64,000 nucleotides of DNA from Acidobacteriota bacterium (lineage in GTDB: Bacteria > Acidobacteriota > Aminicenantia > JBFLYD01). The notes beneath the pieces were generated by a model that did not search any database, was not told the origin of the DNA, and worked only from the letters and a program-made list of their open reading frames with translations. Position 1 is the first letter of the stretch. Every line of letters starts with the position of its first letter. The stretch lies in the NCBI GenBank assembly GCA_040756905.1, contig JBFLYD010000037.1, positions 1 to 64,000 on the forward strand. Reading direction: 5' to 3'. A program made the translations under genes and the position numbers. Below are positions 28,334-40,829 of this stretch, piece after piece.

Positions 28334-30430
28334 CTATAAATTTCTCAAAATAACTCCTTCAGACTTCCTTAAAATCTGATCTTTAATAACATCAGGAATT
28401 TCTATATATTTCCAAAACTCCATTGAAAAGTTCCCTCTTCCCTGCGTGAGAGTTCTCAAGATTGTAGCATATCCGAACATTTCAGACAGGGGAACCAATG
28501 CAGTTATTTCTCTGAAGTTGCCTTTCATATCCATTCCTTCAACCCTGCCCCTTCGTGAATTCAAGTCTGCCACTATCTCCCCTATATATTCTTCAGGAAA
28601 AATTATCTCTAATTTCATCATTGGCTCCAGAATTATGGGATTTGCTCTTTGGAAAGCATCTTTGAATGCTAAAGAACCCGCAATTTTGAAGGCTATATCA
28701 GATGAATCAACCTCATGATAAGTACCATCAATTAAAATAGCTCTTACATCGGTAATGGGATATCCGGCCAAAATTCCTATATCTAAAGTTTCTCTTATGC
28801 CTGTTTGAATTGATGGTATAAATTCACTGGGAATGGTTCCACCTTTTATTTGATTTGCGAATTCAAATCCTTTTCCTCTTTCTAAAGGCTCAATAATTAA
28901 TTTTACATGACCATATTGACCTCTTCCACCAGTCTGTCTTATATATTTTCCTTCACCGGATGAACTAATTGTAATTGTTTCTTTAAAAGCTACTTGAGGC
29001 TTTCCGAGATTGGTTGCAACATTAAATTCTCGATGCATCCGATCTATTATTACTTCTAAATGTAATTCTCCCATTCCTGATATAAGAGTCTGCCCTGTAT
29101 TTGGATCTTTATAGACTTTTAATGTGGGATCTTCTTGGGATAGCTTTTGTAAGGCATTTGCTAATCTTTCATGATCTTCCTTTGTTTTCGGCTCAACTGA
29201 GATTGAGATAACTGGTTCTGGAAATTTTATTGATTCAAGCACAATTGGAGCTGATACATCACAGAGTGTATCACCTGTAGAGACATTTTTTAAACCTACT
29301 GTTGCAGCTATATCCCCTGCGTATACTTCTTTGATTTCCTCTCTTTTATTAGCATGCATTTTCAAAATCCTTGAGATCCTCTCACTTTTTTGTTTTACTG
29401 AATTGTATACATAGGAACTGGATGATAAATGTCCAGAATACACTCTAAAGAAAGCAAGGTGTCCCACATATGGGTCTGTCATTATCTTGAATATCAAAGC
29501 TGCGAACTTCTCATCGTCGGATGTAATTCTTTCTTCTATTTTTCCTGTATTCAGGTTAATCCCTCTCACGGCAGGAATATCCAAAGGAGAAGGAAGATAA
29601 TCAACTACTGCATCGAGTAAAGGCTGGACTCCTTTATTTTTAAATGAAGCACCACCTACGACAGGTAATAACTTCAAATTTATGGTTAACCTTCTTATAG
29701 CTTCTTTAATGCTCTGGGTTTCAATTTCTCTTCCAGAAAGAAACTTTTCAAGAATTGAATCATCTTTTTCAGCCAATTTCTCTATCAGATCTTCTCGGTA
29801 TTTTTTTGCAATTTCTTTATATCCATCAGGTATATCTTTTACATTATATTTTGCGCCTAACAGATCACTATCATATATAAATGCTTTCATGCTAATTAAA
29901 TCAATAACTCCTTGAAATTTCTCCTCTTCGCCTATAGGAATATTTATAATTATAGGATTAGCTCCAAGTTTATTTTTTATCTCCTTGATAATCCTAAAAA
30001 AATTTGCACCTATTCTGTCCAATTTATTAATGTATGCTATTCTGGGAATTTTATATTTGTTAGCCTGAACCCAAACAGTCTCCGATTGAGGTTCCACTCC
30101 ACCTACACCACAGAATATTATTATTGCTCCATCCAATACCCTTAGAGATCTTTCCACCTCTGCAGTAAAATCTACATGCCCTGGAGTATCGATAATGTTT
30201 ATTCTATAGTCTTTCCAGAAACAGGTTGTAGCAGCTGAAGTTATTGTGATTCCCCTCTCCTGTTCCTGTTTCATCCAGTCCATAACTGCCGTTCCCTCAT
30301 CAACTTCTCCCATTTTGTAAGTTATTCCCGTATAGTAAAGAATTCTCTCAGTGGTTGTGGTTTTTCCTGCATCTATATGAGCCATTATTCCTATGTTTCT
30401 TATTTTTTCTAATAGTACTATTCTTGGCAA
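28334..30430 (-). CDS. fusA: Elongation factor G
   Basis: EF-G is the GTPase that drives translocation. The 698-residue protein has G1 [10 protein letters not shown]2/switch I with [14 protein letters not shown]3 DTPGH, and G4 NKLD, then the domain II-V blocks (for example [19 protein letters not shown]). Some residues differ from the common form: [11 protein letters not shown] instead of the usual VHDGAATMDWM, and KLDRIGANF. This recalls the subfamily of EF-G described in planctomycetes, spirochaetes and deltaproteobacteria. It lies in the standard str order rpsL-rpsG-fusA-tuf, so it is presumably the housekeeping EF-G. Confidence 0.96.
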   Translation of the reverse strand: MPRIVLLEKIRNIGIMAHIDAGKTTTTERILYYTGITYKMGEVDEGTAVMDWMKQEQERGITITSAATTCFWKDYRINIIDTPGHVDFTAEVERSLRVLDGAIIIFCGVGGVEPQSETVWVQANKYKIPRIAYINKLDRIGANFFRIIKEIKNKLGANPIIINIPIGEEEKFQGVIDLISMKAFIYDSDLLGAKYNVKDIPDGYKEIAKKYREDLIEKLAEKDDSILEKFLSGREIETQSIKEAIRRLTINLKLLPVVGGASFKNKGVQPLLDAVVDYLPSPLDIPAVRGINLNTGKIEERITSDDEKFAALIFKIMTDPYVGHLAFFRVYSGHLSSSSYVYNSVKQKSERISRILKMHANKREEIKEVYAGDIAATVGLKNVSTGDTLCDVSAPIVLESIKFPEPVISISVEPKTKEDHERLANALQKLSQEDPTLKVYKDPNTGQTLISGMGELHLEVIIDRMHREFNVATNLGKPQVAFKETITISSSGEGKYIRQTGGRGQYGHVKLIIEPLERGKGFEFANQIKGGTIPSEFIPSIQTGIRETLDIGILAGYPITDVRAILIDGTYHEVDSSDIAFKIAGSLAFKDAFQRANPIILEPMMKLEIIFPEEYIGEIVADLNSRRGRVEGMDMKGNFREITALVPLSEMFGYATILRTLTQGRGNFSMEFWKYIEIPDVIKDQILRKSEGVILRNL

Positions 30431-30445
30431 CCTATTACTCCTTTT

Positions 30446-30916
30446 TTACCACCTGTAATGGGCAAATGCTCTGTTGCTTTCAGCTATTTTATGAGTATCC
30501 TCTTTTTTCTTAATAGCTCCACCTCTATATTGTGAAGCATCAATAATTTCAGATGCGATTTTTTCCTCCATAGATTTTCCTGCCCTCTCTCTTGCAAATT
30601 TAACTATCCACCTTATGGCCAGAGAGTTTCCTCTTCCAAGAGGCACATCAACAGGAACCTGATATGTAGCTCCACCAACCCTTCTTGATTTTGTTTCTAA
30701 CAGGGGCCTGGTATTTTCAATAGCTTTATTCAATATTTTTAGGGGATCTTCTTTAGTTTTTTCTTTTATTATTTTTAAAGCATTGTAAACTATATTCTGA
30801 GAAATCGACTTTTTCCCTTTTTTCATAACCACGTTAATAACCTTTGTCATCTGATGAGAATTATAATAAGGGTCAGGAGCTATTTTTATCTTTTTGACTT
30901 TTCCTCTTCTTGGCAC
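30446..30916 (-). CDS. rpsG: 30S ribosomal protein S7
   Basis: S7 initiates assembly of the small-subunit head. The 156-residue sequence has the MPRRGKV start, the NTRPLLETKSRRVGGATYQVPVDV block, the AIRWIVKFARERAGKSM block, and the THKIAESNRAFAHYRW end. Order rpsL-rpsG-fusA is standard. Confidence 0.98.
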   Translation of the reverse strand: MPRRGKVKKIKIAPDPYYNSHQMTKVINVVMKKGKKSISQNIVYNALKIIKEKTKEDPLKILNKAIENTRPLLETKSRRVGGATYQVPVDVPLGRGNSLAIRWIVKFARERAGKSMEEKIASEIIDASQYRGGAIKKKEDTHKIAESNRAFAHYRW

Positions 30917-30931
30917 TAAATACCCTTCCTT

Positions 30932-31324
30932 CTATTCCTCAGATATAACCTTCTTCTTCGGTTTCTTTGTTCCATATTTAGATCTTCCCTTCATTCTCTC
31001 CTGAACCCCCTGAGTATCCAATGCTCCTCTTATAATGTGGTATCTTACACCTGGAAGATCCTTTACTCTTCCTCCTCTTATAAGAACCTGCGAATGCTCT
31101 TGAAGTGTATGTCCAATACCAGGAATATATGCAGTTACTTCAATTCCATTTGTAAGTCTTACTCGTGCAACTTTCCTTATGGCTGAATTTGGCTTTTTCG
31201 GTGTTGTTGTAAAAACCCGAACACAGACTCCTTTTTTTTGCGGTGATCTGTCAAGAGCAGGAGATTTACTCTTTGATACCACTTTTTTCCTTCTTTTTTT
31301 TATAAGTTGATTAACAGTTGGCAA
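30932..31324 (-). CDS. rpsL: 30S ribosomal protein S12
   Basis: S12 monitors codon-anticodon pairing. The 130-residue sequence has the [14 protein letters not shown] start, the [19 protein letters not shown] block with the wild-type PKKPNSA motif (the classical streptomycin-resistance lysine is present), and the [13 protein letters not shown] block. An AAGGAGG ribosome site precedes it, and a promoter plus a hairpin with a U-run lie upstream (31343-31418). Confidence 0.98.
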   Translation of the reverse strand: MPTVNQLIKKRRKKVVSKSKSPALDRSPQKKGVCVRVFTTTPKKPNSAIRKVARVRLTNGIEVTAYIPGIGHTLQEHSQVLIRGGRVKDLPGVRYHIIRGALDTQGVQERMKGRSKYGTKKPKKKVISEE

Positions 31325-31342
31325 TAAAATCCTCCTTTTATT

Positions 31343-31383
31343 AAAAAAAACGCTTTTTAAGAAGAGAGAAACTCCTCTAAAGC
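31343..31383 (-). terminator. Hairpin plus U8 run between rpoC and rpsL
   Basis: On the minus strand GCTTT-AGAGGAG is followed by a five-base loop and CTCTTCT-TAA-AAAGC, giving a 7-bp stem (one G-U) on a 5-bp base with a small bulge, and then eight T residues. This is a good Rho-independent terminator for transcripts arriving from rpoC. A sigma70-type promoter directly upstream (31390-31418) should start RNA at about 31383-31384, the first base of the hairpin, so RNAs from that promoter may form it only partly. See findings. Confidence 0.65.
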
Positions 31384-31389
31384 TTTAAA

Positions 31390-31418
31390 AGTATATCAAA
31401 AAAAAATCTTAATGTCAA
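31390..31418 (-). promoter_or_regulatory. Promoter of the str/S10 superoperon
   Basis: TTGACA (31413-31418 on the minus strand), a spacer of exactly 17 bases with a T9 run, and TATACT (31390-31395) form a near-consensus sigma70 promoter in the 117-base space between rpoC and rpsL. It would drive rpsL-rpsG-fusA-tuf and probably everything through rplQ. Confidence 0.75.
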
Positions 31419-31441
31419 GCAAAGGCTTGTAAAATATAATA

Positions 31442-34400
31442 TTATTGAATTTCACTTCTTTCTGTTATAGATACCTCTTTCTCACCCTCTATTTCTTCAT
31501 GCATAACTTCTACAGCTCTATAGTAATGATATCCTGTTCCTGCTGGAATTAATCTTCCCATTATTACATTCTCTTTTAAACCTTTAAGAAAATCTATTCT
31601 TCCACTTATTGATGCATCGGTGAGAACACGAGTTGTTTCCTGAAAAGAAGCTGCAGAAATAAAGCTTTCATTACTTAGTGCAGCTTTTGAAATTCCAAGC
31701 AAAATAGGTCTTGCTTTTGCAGGTTTCCCTCCCTTAGCAATTACTTTCTCGTTTTCTTCCTGAAACTTAAACCTATCCACTCTTTCATCAACGATAAAAT
31801 TTGTATCGCCAACATCCTCTACAATAACCCATCTCATCATTTGTCGAATTATTATTTCAATATGCTTGTCATTAATAGTAACTCCTTGGAGTCTATAAAC
31901 TTCTTGTATTTCTTTCAATAGATAATCTGCTAAAGCTTTTTCACCCAAAATTCTAAGAATATCATGGGGATTTATTGCTCCTTCATTCAGTGGATCCCCT
32001 GCTTTAACTTTTTCATCCTCTTGAACCCTTAGATGTGCTCCTTTTGGAATTGCATACTCTTTTTCAGTTTGATTTTCATTTATTATCTTTATTTTTCTTG
32101 AACCCCTAGATATACCCAGTATTTTAACTCTTCCATCTATCTCAGTTACAACTGCTAATGGCATTTTTTTGGGGTCAGGTACTCTTGCTTCGAATAAATC
32201 AACTGCTCTCGGCAATCCACCTGTGATATCCTTGGTCTTTGCTGTCTTTCTCGGAATTTTTACCAGAATATCACCGGCAAAAACCTGACTTTTATCCTTA
32301 ACATTAAGCCTTGCTCCAACAGGAATATGGTATTTCTTAAGGACTTTCCCACTTCCATCTCTTATCCATAATTGGGGCTGCTTTTTTTCATCTTTCCATT
32401 CAATGATGACCTGAGTTATTAATCCAGTAAGCTCATCTTTTTCCTCCTCAACAGTGATGTCTGGATCGATATCTCTATATTCAACAGTTCCATTTACTTC
32501 AGAGATAATTAAAGATGTATAAGGATCCCATTCAACAAATGTCTGATTTTTCTTTATTTTTTCTCCGTTGTTAACCTTAAGTTTTGCCCCATAAACAATT
32601 TGGTAATGTTCTTTTTCTTTTCCCTTCTCATCAACTATAGCCACATAACCATTCCTGTTTGTAATAACTAAGTCATTTCCTTTGTTTTTCACAGTAGAAA
32701 GATTAATAAATTTAACTGTTCCATCATTTTTTGCCATTAATCTTGATTGTTCTCCGATTTTACTCGCAACTCCTCCTATATGAAATGTACGCATTGTAAG
32801 CTGAGTTCCAGGTTCACCGATTGATTGGGCTGCGATTATTCCTACAGCTTCACCCAATTCAACCAATTTACCTGTAGCCATATTTCTTCCATAGCATAAC
32901 TGACAGACCCCTCTTTTCGATTCACATGTTAAAACTGACCTTATCTTAACTCTTTCGATTCCCAAGTTTATAATCTCATTCGCTATCTCTTCTGTTATCT
33001 CCTCATTTGCATTTACGATAAGTTTTCCAGTGTCTGGCTCAACTATCGTTTCCAATGATGTTCTTCCAATAATTCTATCTTCAAAAGGTTCTATTATTTC
33101 TCCATTCTCAACAATTGCAGAAACAAACAACCCATCGATTGTTCCACAATCATATTCAGAAACTATTACATCATGGGAGACATCGACTAATTTTCTCGTT
33201 AGATATCCAGAATTTGCGGTTTTCAGTGCAGTATCCGCTAATCCTTTTCTGGCACCATGGGTGGATATGAAATACTGAAGAACTGATAAGCCTTCTCTTA
33301 AGTTTGAAGTAATTGGAGTCTCTATAATTTCTCCGGATGGTTTTGCCATCAGTCCTCTAATCCCTGATAATTGTTGAATCTGCTGTTTTGAGCCCCTTGC
33401 TCCGGAGTCTGCCATTATAAATAGAGAATTAAGAGAATTTCCTTCCCAGCTTTCTTTTTCGATTCGAGAGAACATAACGTTTCCAATTTTATTTGTAACA
33501 GACTCCCATATTCCCACTACTTTATTGTATCTTTCACCAGAGGAAAGAGAACCCTCGAGGTATTGTTTTTCTACTTGATTTACCTCTTCTTGTGCTTGCT
33601 TTATCAATTGATCCTTTTCCTCAGGAATAACCATATCTTCAATTCCAATCGAAAAGCCTGCTTTTGTTGCATAATAAAATCCTAATTCTTTAAGGTCATC
33701 GAGCATTTTAAGAGTTGGTTCTAATCCTTTCATCAGGTATGTATAATAAACTAGATTCTGAATGCCTTTTTTCTTTAGCAAACCATTAATAAATGGAAGT
33801 CCAGAAGGAATATAGCTATTTAAAATTATTCTTCCAACAGTTGTGTTTATAAGATCTCCAGTGTATTCCTTCACAGGGCAGTTAATAATGTCCTGATTAT
33901 CATAATATGTTGATAGATCCATCAGGGGTTGTTGAATATCTACTTTAATAGATGCATGTAATGATATCTCCCCTATTTCATATGTATACAATGCCTCTTC
34001 TTTTGAAGCAAAAATCTTTCCCTCACCTTTTTGATTCATTTTTTCTAAAGTTAGATAATAGCAACCAAGAATCATATCCTGGGTTGGTACTGCTAAAGGC
34101 TTTCCATGGGCAGGGGACAAAATATTGTGAGAAGATAACATTAATACTGATGCTTCAATTTGAGCCTCTGCTGACAAAGGAATATGGACAGCCATTTGAT
34201 CTCCATCAAAATCAGCATTGAATGCTGTGCAAACCAATGGATGAATTTTAATAGCTCTCCCATCAATCAATACAGGTTCAAATGCCTGAATTCCCAGTCG
34301 ATGTAAGGTTGGTGCTCTATTTAATAAAACAGGATGTTCTTTCACGATTTCTTCTAAATGCTCCCATACTTCAGGAGGCTCCTGTTCTACCCATAATTTA

Positions 34401-35587
34401 GCTTCTTTAGTTGACGATACTACCCCTTCTCTAACAAGACGGTTGTAGAGAAATGGCTTGAAAAGCTCTATTGCCATTTTCTTTGGGAGTCCGCATTGAT
34501 GCAGTTTAAGTTCAGGTCCAACAACTATGACAGATCTCCCTGAATAATCTACTCTTTTTCCCAATAAATTATGTCTGAATCTTCCTTGTTTACCTTTTAA
34601 ATATTCACTAAGAGATTTTAGAGGTCTTCCATTTGACCCAAGATGAGCTCTTGCTCTTCTTCCATTGTCAAATAAAGCATCTACTGCTTCCTGAAGCATT
34701 CTCTTTTCATTTCTTATTATTAACTCAGGAGCTCTTGTTTCGAGCAACCTTTTTAATCTATTGTTTCTGTTTATCACTCTTCTATAAAGGTCATTCAAAT
34801 CCGAGGTAGCAAATCTTCCTCCATCCAGACGCACTAAAGGCCTTAGATCAGGCGGAAGAACAGGCAATACTTGCAAAATCATATACTCTGGCTTGTTACC
34901 AGATTTTTTAAATGCTTCCATTATTTCCAATCTTTTTGCTAATTTGTGTTTTTTCTGGGAGGAAAGCTCTTTTTTCATAGCTTCTCGAAGTTTCTTGGAT
35001 TCTAATTCAACATCAATCCTTTTCAATATTTCTAATAAAGCTTCTGCTCCCATCATTGCCTTAAATGCATTCCCATATTTTACTTTCGCTTCTTTATATT
35101 CTTCTTCGGAAAGAATTTGATTTTTCTTTAAAGGTGTATCTCCCTTATCAATTACTATGTAAGATTCAAAATATACAATTTTTTCTATGTCTTTACTTGG
35201 AATATTTAAGATCAATCCTACCCTGCTTGGCAACCCTTTAAAAAACCAGATATGAGCAATAGGAGATGCAAGTTCAATATGGCCCATCCTTTCTCTTCTT
35301 ACCTTTGCAGTAGTAACCTCCACCCCGCATTTTTCGCAAATAACTCCTTTATATTTAGGCCTTTTGTATTTTCCACATATACATTCATAATCATTCACAG
35401 GGCCAAATATCTTTGCGCAGAATAAGCCATCTTTCTCAGGCTTGAAAGTTCTATAATTAATTGTCTCTGGTTTACTTACTTCTCCATGAGACCAGTTTCT
35501 TATTTGCTCAGGAGAAGCAAGTCCTATTTTTATCTGATCAAAGTCCATTATAGACATTGATTTATATTCTAATTTTCCAAATCTCAC
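31442..35587 (-). CDS. rpoC: DNA-directed RNA polymerase beta' subunit
   Basis: The 1381-residue beta' subunit carries the active-site [12 protein letters not shown] motif that chelates catalytic magnesium. It has the N-terminal zinc site ([23 protein letters not shown], about 69-91), the second zinc site ([13 protein letters not shown]), and the bridge-helix/trigger-loop region ([19 protein letters not shown]). Length is close to the E. coli protein. It follows rpoB after 20 bases. Confidence 0.99.
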   Translation of the reverse strand: MRFGKLEYKSMSIMDFDQIKIGLASPEQIRNWSHGEVSKPETINYRTFKPEKDGLFCAKIFGPVNDYECICGKYKRPKYKGVICEKCGVEVTTAKVRRERMGHIELASPIAHIWFFKGLPSRVGLILNIPSKDIEKIVYFESYIVIDKGDTPLKKNQILSEEEYKEAKVKYGNAFKAMMGAEALLEILKRIDVELESKKLREAMKKELSSQKKHKLAKRLEIMEAFKKSGNKPEYMILQVLPVLPPDLRPLVRLDGGRFATSDLNDLYRRVINRNNRLKRLLETRAPELIIRNEKRMLQEAVDALFDNGRRARAHLGSNGRPLKSLSEYLKGKQGRFRHNLLGKRVDYSGRSVIVVGPELKLHQCGLPKKMAIELFKPFLYNRLVREGVVSSTKEAKLWVEQEPPEVWEHLEEIVKEHPVLLNRAPTLHRLGIQAFEPVLIDGRAIKIHPLVCTAFNADFDGDQMAVHIPLSAEAQIEASVLMLSSHNILSPAHGKPLAVPTQDMILGCYYLTLEKMNQKGEGKIFASKEEALYTYEIGEISLHASIKVDIQQPLMDLSTYYDNQDIINCPVKEYTGDLINTTVGRIILNSYIPSGLPFINGLLKKKGIQNLVYYTYLMKGLEPTLKMLDDLKELGFYYATKAGFSIGIEDMVIPEEKDQLIKQAQEEVNQVEKQYLEGSLSSGERYNKVVGIWESVTNKIGNVMFSRIEKESWEGNSLNSLFIMADSGARGSKQQIQQLSGIRGLMAKPSGEIIETPITSNLREGLSVLQYFISTHGARKGLADTALKTANSGYLTRKLVDVSHDVIVSEYDCGTIDGLFVSAIVENGEIIEPFEDRIIGRTSLETIVEPDTGKLIVNANEEITEEIANEIINLGIERVKIRSVLTCESKRGVCQLCYGRNMATGKLVELGEAVGIIAAQSIGEPGTQLTMRTFHIGGVASKIGEQSRLMAKNDGTVKFINLSTVKNKGNDLVITNRNGYVAIVDEKGKEKEHYQIVYGAKLKVNNGEKIKKNQTFVEWDPYTSLIISEVNGTVEYRDIDPDITVEEEKDELTGLITQVIIEWKDEKKQPQLWIRDGSGKVLKKYHIPVGARLNVKDKSQVFAGDILVKIPRKTAKTKDITGGLPRAVDLFEARVPDPKKMPLAVVTEIDGRVKILGISRGSRKIKIINENQTEKEYAIPKGAHLRVQEDEKVKAGDPLNEGAINPHDILRILGEKALADYLLKEIQEVYRLQGVTINDKHIEIIIRQMMRWVIVEDVGDTNFIVDERVDRFKFQEENEKVIAKGGKPAKARPILLGISKAALSNESFISAASFQETTRVLTDASISGRIDFLKGLKENVIMGRLIPAGTGYHYYRAVEVMHEEIEGEKEVSITERSEIQ

Positions 35588-35607
35588 TCTAGACCTCCTT
35601 AATTGAA

Positions 35608-38600
35608 TTATTTAATTTGAACTCCCCAGAATTCCTTTTCTTTCTTTTTTGCTGAAATCAATTCAACATTTACAGCAAGACTCTGAAGTTCTTTAATAAG
35701 AACATTTACAGATTCAGGGAGTCCAGGAGAAAACTCAAGATCTCCTTTTACTATTGCATCATATATATTCCATCTTCCACTGATATCATCAGATTTAACT
35801 GTGAGCATTTCCTGAAGGGTATATGCTGCTCCGTAAGCTTCTAACGCCCAAACTTCCATTTCTCCGAATCTCTGTCCTCCAAATTGAGCTTTTCCTCCCA
35901 AGGGTTGTTGGGTTATTAGCGAGTAAGGACCTGTCGATCTTGCATGAATTTTGTCTTCAACAAGATGGTATAACTTCATCATATATATATAACCTACAGT
36001 TATTTCCTGATCAAAAAGCTCTCCTGTTAGTCCATCTGTAACTCTGGATTTTCCATTACTCGGTAAAGAAGCTTTCTGTAAATAGTTTTTTATTTCATGT
36101 TCCGCTGCGCCTTCAAAAACTGGAGAGGAAAACCACAGACCCAAGGCTTTAGCTGCCCATCCTAAATGTGTTTCAAGAATTTGTCCCACATTCATCCTTG
36201 AAGGAACACCCAGAGGATTTAAAACAACTTCAATAGGAGTTCCATCTGGTAAAAAGGGCATATCTTCTTCAGGGACTATCTTGGCAATAACTCCCTTGTT
36301 TCCATGACGTCCGGCCATCTTATCTCCCTCAGAAAGCTTTCTTTTTACCGCAATATAGACTTTTATAATTTTGATAACGCCTGGGGGAAGCTCATCCCCC
36401 TTTTTTAATTGATCAATTTTCTCTTCCCAAGTTAATTTAATAGAGTCAATCTGGCGGTTAAATTTTGTTTCAATTTCGTTTATTTTCTTTTCCTTCTCTG
36501 GTCCCTCGATTTTTAACTTTTTCCAATGAATAAAGTCTACACTATTCAATAATTCATCATTTATTATTGAACCTTTCCTAAATGACTTCTTTCCGATCTG
36601 TACATCTTTTGCAAGTTTTTCTTTATTTAATAGTTCTTTTATCTGCTTAGCTTTTTCAATCTGCAAAATTTTTATCTCGTCATTTAAATTTCTTTTCATC
36701 CTGTTAATTTCTTCTTCTTCTATAATTTTTGTTCTTCCATCTTTGTCAATCCCTCTTCTTGAGAATATTTTCACATCAACAACAGTACCTTCTACTCCAG
36801 GAGGACAATATAAAGATTCATCTTTTACATCTAAGGCTTTTTCTCCAAAAATAGCCTTTAAAAGCTTTTCCTCTGGTGATAGCTGTGTTTCTCCCTTTGG
36901 AGCGACTTTTCCCACTAATATATCTCCTGGTCTAACATAGGCTCCTATTCGAACAATTCCAAACTCATCCAGATTTCTCAATATCTTTTCTTTTACATTT
37001 GGAATATCCCTCGTTATCTCCTCAGGACCCAACTTTGTATCTCTTGCTTCGATAGTCTGTTCAATTATATGAATAGAGGTGTAACAATCCTCTTTTACTA
37101 ATTTTTCGCTTATAACTATTGCATCTTCAAAATTGTATCCTCTCCAAGGTATAAATGCCACAAGGACATTTCTTCCAAGAGCCAGCTCTCCTTTATCTGT
37201 ACATGCGCCATCTGCTAATATCTGGCCTTCCTCAACCTTTTCTCCCTTTTTGACTAATGGCCTTTGATTAATCAATGTATTTTGGTTTGATCTCTTGAAC
37301 TTGGTTAAAATATATAGATCTGTTCCTATATCATTGGGATTTGCTCCATCTTTTTCGAATACCTTTACGATTATTCTTTGAGAATCTACATTCTCAACAA
37401 TTCCACTTCTTCTACAAATAATAACAGACCCAGAATTTTTTGCTACCTCATACTCTATTCCTGTCCCCACTAATGGAGCCTCTGGTTTAACGAGGGGAAC
37501 AGCCTGTCTCTGCATATTGGAGCCCATTAATGCCCTGTTTGCATCGTCATGCTCTAAGAAAGGAATTAATGAAGCAGCAACGGAGACTACCTGTTTGGGA
37601 GAAAGATCTATGAAATTTACCTGATTTCTGTGTACCAGTTTAAAATTTCCACCCTGCCGGGCAATAACATATTCATTAGTAAAATTTCCTTTTTCATCAA
37701 CAGGAGCATTTGCCTGGGCAATAATATATCCTTCCTCTTCCCATGCCGTAAGATAAAACACATAAGGTTCGGAAATAAACATCTTCTTTCTTCTTAATTT
37801 GAGCTCTTCCTCTTCTCTTAACAGTTCAGATTCCTCGAGTATATCACCAACTTTAAATCTTGAATTGCCAGGAGAAAGAATTTTGAAATGATTCAATACT
37901 TTTCCATTCTCCACTTTTTTATATGGCGTCTCAATAAATCCGAATTCATTTACTCTTCCATAAATACTCAGGGAAGAAATTAATCCGATACTCGGACCTT
38001 CGGGGGTCTCAATAGGGCAGATTCTACCATAATGAGTAGGATGGACATCTCTAACTTCAAATCCAGCTCTTTCTCTACTCAGTCCTTGAGGTCCCATTGC
38101 CGATAATCTTCTTTTATGGGTGATTTCGGAAAGGGGATTTGTCTGATCCAGAAATTGAGATAATTCCCCTGTTCCAAAGAACTCCTTTAATGCTGCAATT
38201 ACTGGCTTTGAATTTATCAGGTCATAGGGCATGGCAGTGGACAATTCAGATGTCATTGTCATTCTCTCTTTTACAACTTTTTCCATTCTTAAGAGGCCGA
38301 TTCTAAATGCATTTTCAACCAATTCTCCCACAGATCTTATTCTTCTGTTTCCCAAATGGTCTATATCGTCAACGGTCCCCATTCCTTTTTTCAGTTTCAA
38401 TAGATAAGTTGCTATACTAATCCAATCTGAGGGTGAAAGAATTCTATTATCCAAGGGAGTTCCAACGCTCAATTTTATGTTGAACTTCAATTTTCCGATT
38501 CTTGAAATGTCATATTTTTGTGGATTAAAAAAGGTATTATTGAATAAAGTTCTTGCATTTTCTAAATTATGAGGTTCTGAGGGTCTTAATTTTTTAAAGA

Positions 38601-39864
38601 TCTCTATCAATGCTTCTTCATGACTCTTTTTTCTATCCTTTTTCAATGTTTCACTAATAACAGGCCCCACATCATCTTCTTCAGAGAAAAATACTTCAAA
38701 AGGAATTCCTTTTTCTAATAAACTATCTAAAAGAGATTCTTCAATTTGCTGATTTACATCTATTATTCCTTCTATTTTTTTAGCACTAAAAGCTGAAAAA
38801 AGTTCTTCTCTTTCGATGGGAACTTCTTTTATACCTGACTTCATTAAATTTTGGATTATCAATTTTGTTAACTTCTTCTTAGAGTTGATTATTACTTTTT
38901 TTGTGGAAGGGTCGATTATATCTTTAGAAACTGTTTTGCCGCTTAAATTTTCATTAAGTTCCCAGTAAAAGAATTCATTTTTCCCAACAATTTTAAATAT
39001 TTTGTAAAAAGCTTTTATTATTTCTTCATCAGTTCCATATCCCAATGCTCTGAAAAATATCGTTGCAGGAAACTTTTTTCTTTTATCCATTTTTATGTAA
39101 AGGATATTCTTTGAATCATATTCAAGAACAATCCATGCCCCTCGAGCTGGTATAATTTTTGCAATGTAATAACCCTTCGACTCTCCAGGCAAGAAAAATA
39201 CACCTGGAGACCTCTGAAGCTGGCTCACTATCACTCTTTCAGTGCCATTTATTATAAAAGTTCCATATTCTGCCATATAAGGAATCTCACCAAAATACAC
39301 TTCCTGTTCTTTTATATCTTTTAACCTCTTTGTGTCTGAATGGGGGTCTCTTTCCCACTGGATTAATCTGAGAACAACTTTCAATGGAATAGAATATGTA
39401 TATCCCTTATCTTTGCACTCCTGGGGAGAATATTTAATTTTTAATTTAATATTGTCACCACAATAGTCACATGTTGGAATTTCTACTTCGCTAATTGAAT
39501 TACATACAGGGCAGATTACGTCCTTTATTGATTCATTTCTTGGCAATAAGAGAGTGCCACACTTTTTACATTTTGGTCTTGCATTTTCAACTCCCTTGAG
39601 CTTTCCGCATAAGCATTCCCAATTCCCAAGAGAATAACTCACAAATTCAAGAGAGGCGTTTTCTCTGAAATCCATAATTGGAAATACACTTTTAAATGCT
39701 GCCTGGATTCCTACCTCATCTTTTTCTTCTGGTAATAGTTCCATCTGCAAGAATTTTTTAAATGAATTTTTTTGAACCTCTATCAAATCGGGTATGGGAA
39801 TAGTAGTTTTTATTTTTGAAAAATCTATTCTTTCCAAGTACTTATTGTTTTTTGAAACTTTCAT
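35608..39864 (-). CDS. rpoB: DNA-directed RNA polymerase beta subunit with N-terminal Cys-rich insertion
   Basis: The 1418-residue beta subunit has the rifampicin-pocket block ([20 protein letters not shown]) with the residues of the sensitive form (Asp, His and Ser in their usual places) and the [17 protein letters not shown] block after it. The ending ([19 protein letters not shown], then [10 protein letters not shown]) is standard. Between SYSLG (76-80) and the YSPQEC segment (145-150) there is an extra stretch of about 63 residues with four cysteine pairs (84/86, 99/102, 118/121, 132/135), like two zinc ribbons. It is absent from the E. coli protein, where the flanking blocks nearly join. 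Confidence 0.98.
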   Translation of the reverse strand: MKVSKNNKYLERIDFSKIKTTIPIPDLIEVQKNSFKKFLQMELLPEEKDEVGIQAAFKSVFPIMDFRENASLEFVSYSLGNWECLCGKLKGVENARPKCKKCGTLLLPRNESIKDVICPVCNSISEVEIPTCDYCGDNIKLKIKYSPQECKDKGYTYSIPLKVVLRLIQWERDPHSDTKRLKDIKEQEVYFGEIPYMAEYGTFIINGTERVIVSQLQRSPGVFFLPGESKGYYIAKIIPARGAWIVLEYDSKNILYIKMDKRKKFPATIFFRALGYGTDEEIIKAFYKIFKIVGKNEFFYWELNENLSGKTVSKDIIDPSTKKVIINSKKKLTKLIIQNLMKSGIKEVPIEREELFSAFSAKKIEGIIDVNQQIEESLLDSLLEKGIPFEVFFSEEDDVGPVISETLKKDRKKSHEEALIEIFKKLRPSEPHNLENARTLFNNTFFNPQKYDISRIGKLKFNIKLSVGTPLDNRILSPSDWISIATYLLKLKKGMGTVDDIDHLGNRRIRSVGELVENAFRIGLLRMEKVVKERMTMTSELSTAMPYDLINSKPVIAALKEFFGTGELSQFLDQTNPLSEITHKRRLSAMGPQGLSRERAGFEVRDVHPTHYGRICPIETPEGPSIGLISSLSIYGRVNEFGFIETPYKKVENGKVLNHFKILSPGNSRFKVGDILEESELLREEEELKLRRKKMFISEPYVFYLTAWEEEGYIIAQANAPVDEKGNFTNEYVIARQGGNFKLVHRNQVNFIDLSPKQVVSVAASLIPFLEHDDANRALMGSNMQRQAVPLVKPEAPLVGTGIEYEVAKNSGSVIICRRSGIVENVDSQRIIVKVFEKDGANPNDIGTDLYILTKFKRSNQNTLINQRPLVKKGEKVEEGQILADGACTDKGELALGRNVLVAFIPWRGYNFEDAIVISEKLVKEDCYTSIHIIEQTIEARDTKLGPEEITRDIPNVKEKILRNLDEFGIVRIGAYVRPGDILVGKVAPKGETQLSPEEKLLKAIFGEKALDVKDESLYCPPGVEGTVVDVKIFSRRGIDKDGRTKIIEEEEINRMKRNLNDEIKILQIEKAKQIKELLNKEKLAKDVQIGKKSFRKGSIINDELLNSVDFIHWKKLKIEGPEKEKKINEIETKFNRQIDSIKLTWEEKIDQLKKGDELPPGVIKIIKVYIAVKRKLSEGDKMAGRHGNKGVIAKIVPEEDMPFLPDGTPIEVVLNPLGVPSRMNVGQILETHLGWAAKALGLWFSSPVFEGAAEHEIKNYLQKASLPSNGKSRVTDGLTGELFDQEITVGYIYMMKLYHLVEDKIHARSTGPYSLITQQPLGGKAQFGGQRFGEMEVWALEAYGAAYTLQEMLTVKSDDISGRWNIYDAIVKGDLEFSPGLPESVNVLIKELQSLAVNVELISAKKKEKEFWGVQIK

Positions 39865-39906
39865 TTCTTACCTCTTTTTTTAAATTTTTAAAATTCTATA
39901 AAAATT

Positions 39907-40290
39907 TTATTTAATTTCAATCTCAGCACCTGCAGCTTCAAATTTAGATTTTATTGAATGGGCCTCTTCTTTTGAGATACCTTCTTTTATTGGCTTCGGT
40001 GCACTTTCGACTAATTCTTTTGCTTCTTTCAATCCTAAATTTGTAACCTCTCTTAAAACTTTAATTACATTTAATTTATTTGTTCCAACGCTCTTCAATA
40101 CAACTGAAAATTCTGTCTTTTCTTCCTCTTTTTTTGCTTCTCCCTGAGGAGTAACCTGTTGAGCCATTACAGGAGCTGCTGCCACTGGAGATATCCCATA
40201 TCTCTTTTCAAATTCCTTGATATAGTCAGCCAGTTCAATAACTGTAAGCTTATCAAGGTGTTCGAAAAATTGTTCTTTTGTAATTTTCAT
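39907..40290 (-). CDS. rplL: 50S ribosomal protein L7/L12
   Basis: L7/L12 forms the flexible stalk that recruits translation GTPases. The 127-residue protein has an N-terminal dimerisation helix region (TVIELADYIKEFEKRYGISPVAA), an alanine/proline/glutamate-rich hinge, and the C-terminal domain (FSVVLKSVGTNKLNVIKVLREVTNLGLKEAKELVE). The next gene upstream is rplJ, whose stop codon abuts this start. Confidence 0.97.
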   Translation of the reverse strand: MKITKEQFFEHLDKLTVIELADYIKEFEKRYGISPVAAAPVMAQQVTPQGEAKKEEEKTEFSVVLKSVGTNKLNVIKVLREVTNLGLKEAKELVESAPKPIKEGISKEEAHSIKSKFEAAGAEIEIK

Positions 40291-40818
40291 CTATTCCTCC
40301 GTTTTTGTTTTATTTAAAAGTGCTTTTATTTGGTTCCCAAATATGCTTAAAGGTGAAGATAAGTTTTGCAAGAAAGTATTTAATGGATAAATTATATATG
40401 AAAAAAGCTGTGCTTTTAATAAATTCCTTGGCGGGAGATTTGAAATTGCGTCTACTTCCTCTGAATTGAAAAATTTTCCTTCAATTAAGGCACCTTTGAT
40501 TTTTAAATTTTTGTTATCTTTTTTGAAATCTATCAATAGCTTAGCGGGCGAGACTTCATCCTCATAAGAAAAAATAAGGCCTGTTGTCTCTCTTAATACA
40601 TTGGTATCAATTATATCATCATAATAATTTTTAAGGGCGATTTTGGTTAATCTATTCCTTACTATTTTTAACTCAGATGAGTTTTCTTTGAATTTTCTCC
40701 TCATTCCACTCATTTTTTTGACTGATAATCCTTTAAAATCAATAAAGAAAACACTTTTTGATGCTGAAAATTTTTCCTTAATTTTATTAACCACAATTTC
40801 TTTTTGAGCTCTATTCAT
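40291..40818 (-). CDS. rplJ: 50S ribosomal protein L10
   Basis: L10 anchors L12 dimers to the ribosome stalk. The 175-residue sequence has the FIDFKGLSVKKMSGMRRKFKENSSELKIVRNRLTKIAL block, and its C-terminal helix would bind L12. In many bacteria an L10-L12 mRNA leader regulates this gene; here only 11 bases separate it from rplA, so that structure would have to lie inside rplA. Confidence 0.95.
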   Translation of the reverse strand: MNRAQKEIVVNKIKEKFSASKSVFFIDFKGLSVKKMSGMRRKFKENSSELKIVRNRLTKIALKNYYDDIIDTNVLRETTGLIFSYEDEVSPAKLLIDFKKDNKNLKIKGALIEGKFFNSEEVDAISNLPPRNLLKAQLFSYIIYPLNTFLQNLSSPLSIFGNQIKALLNKTKTEE

Positions 40819-40829
40819 TCATAAACTCC

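Noticed and set aside
39436-39624. RpoB insertion as an intein
   Set aside because: It is far too short, has no splicing motifs, and the reading is smooth on both sides.
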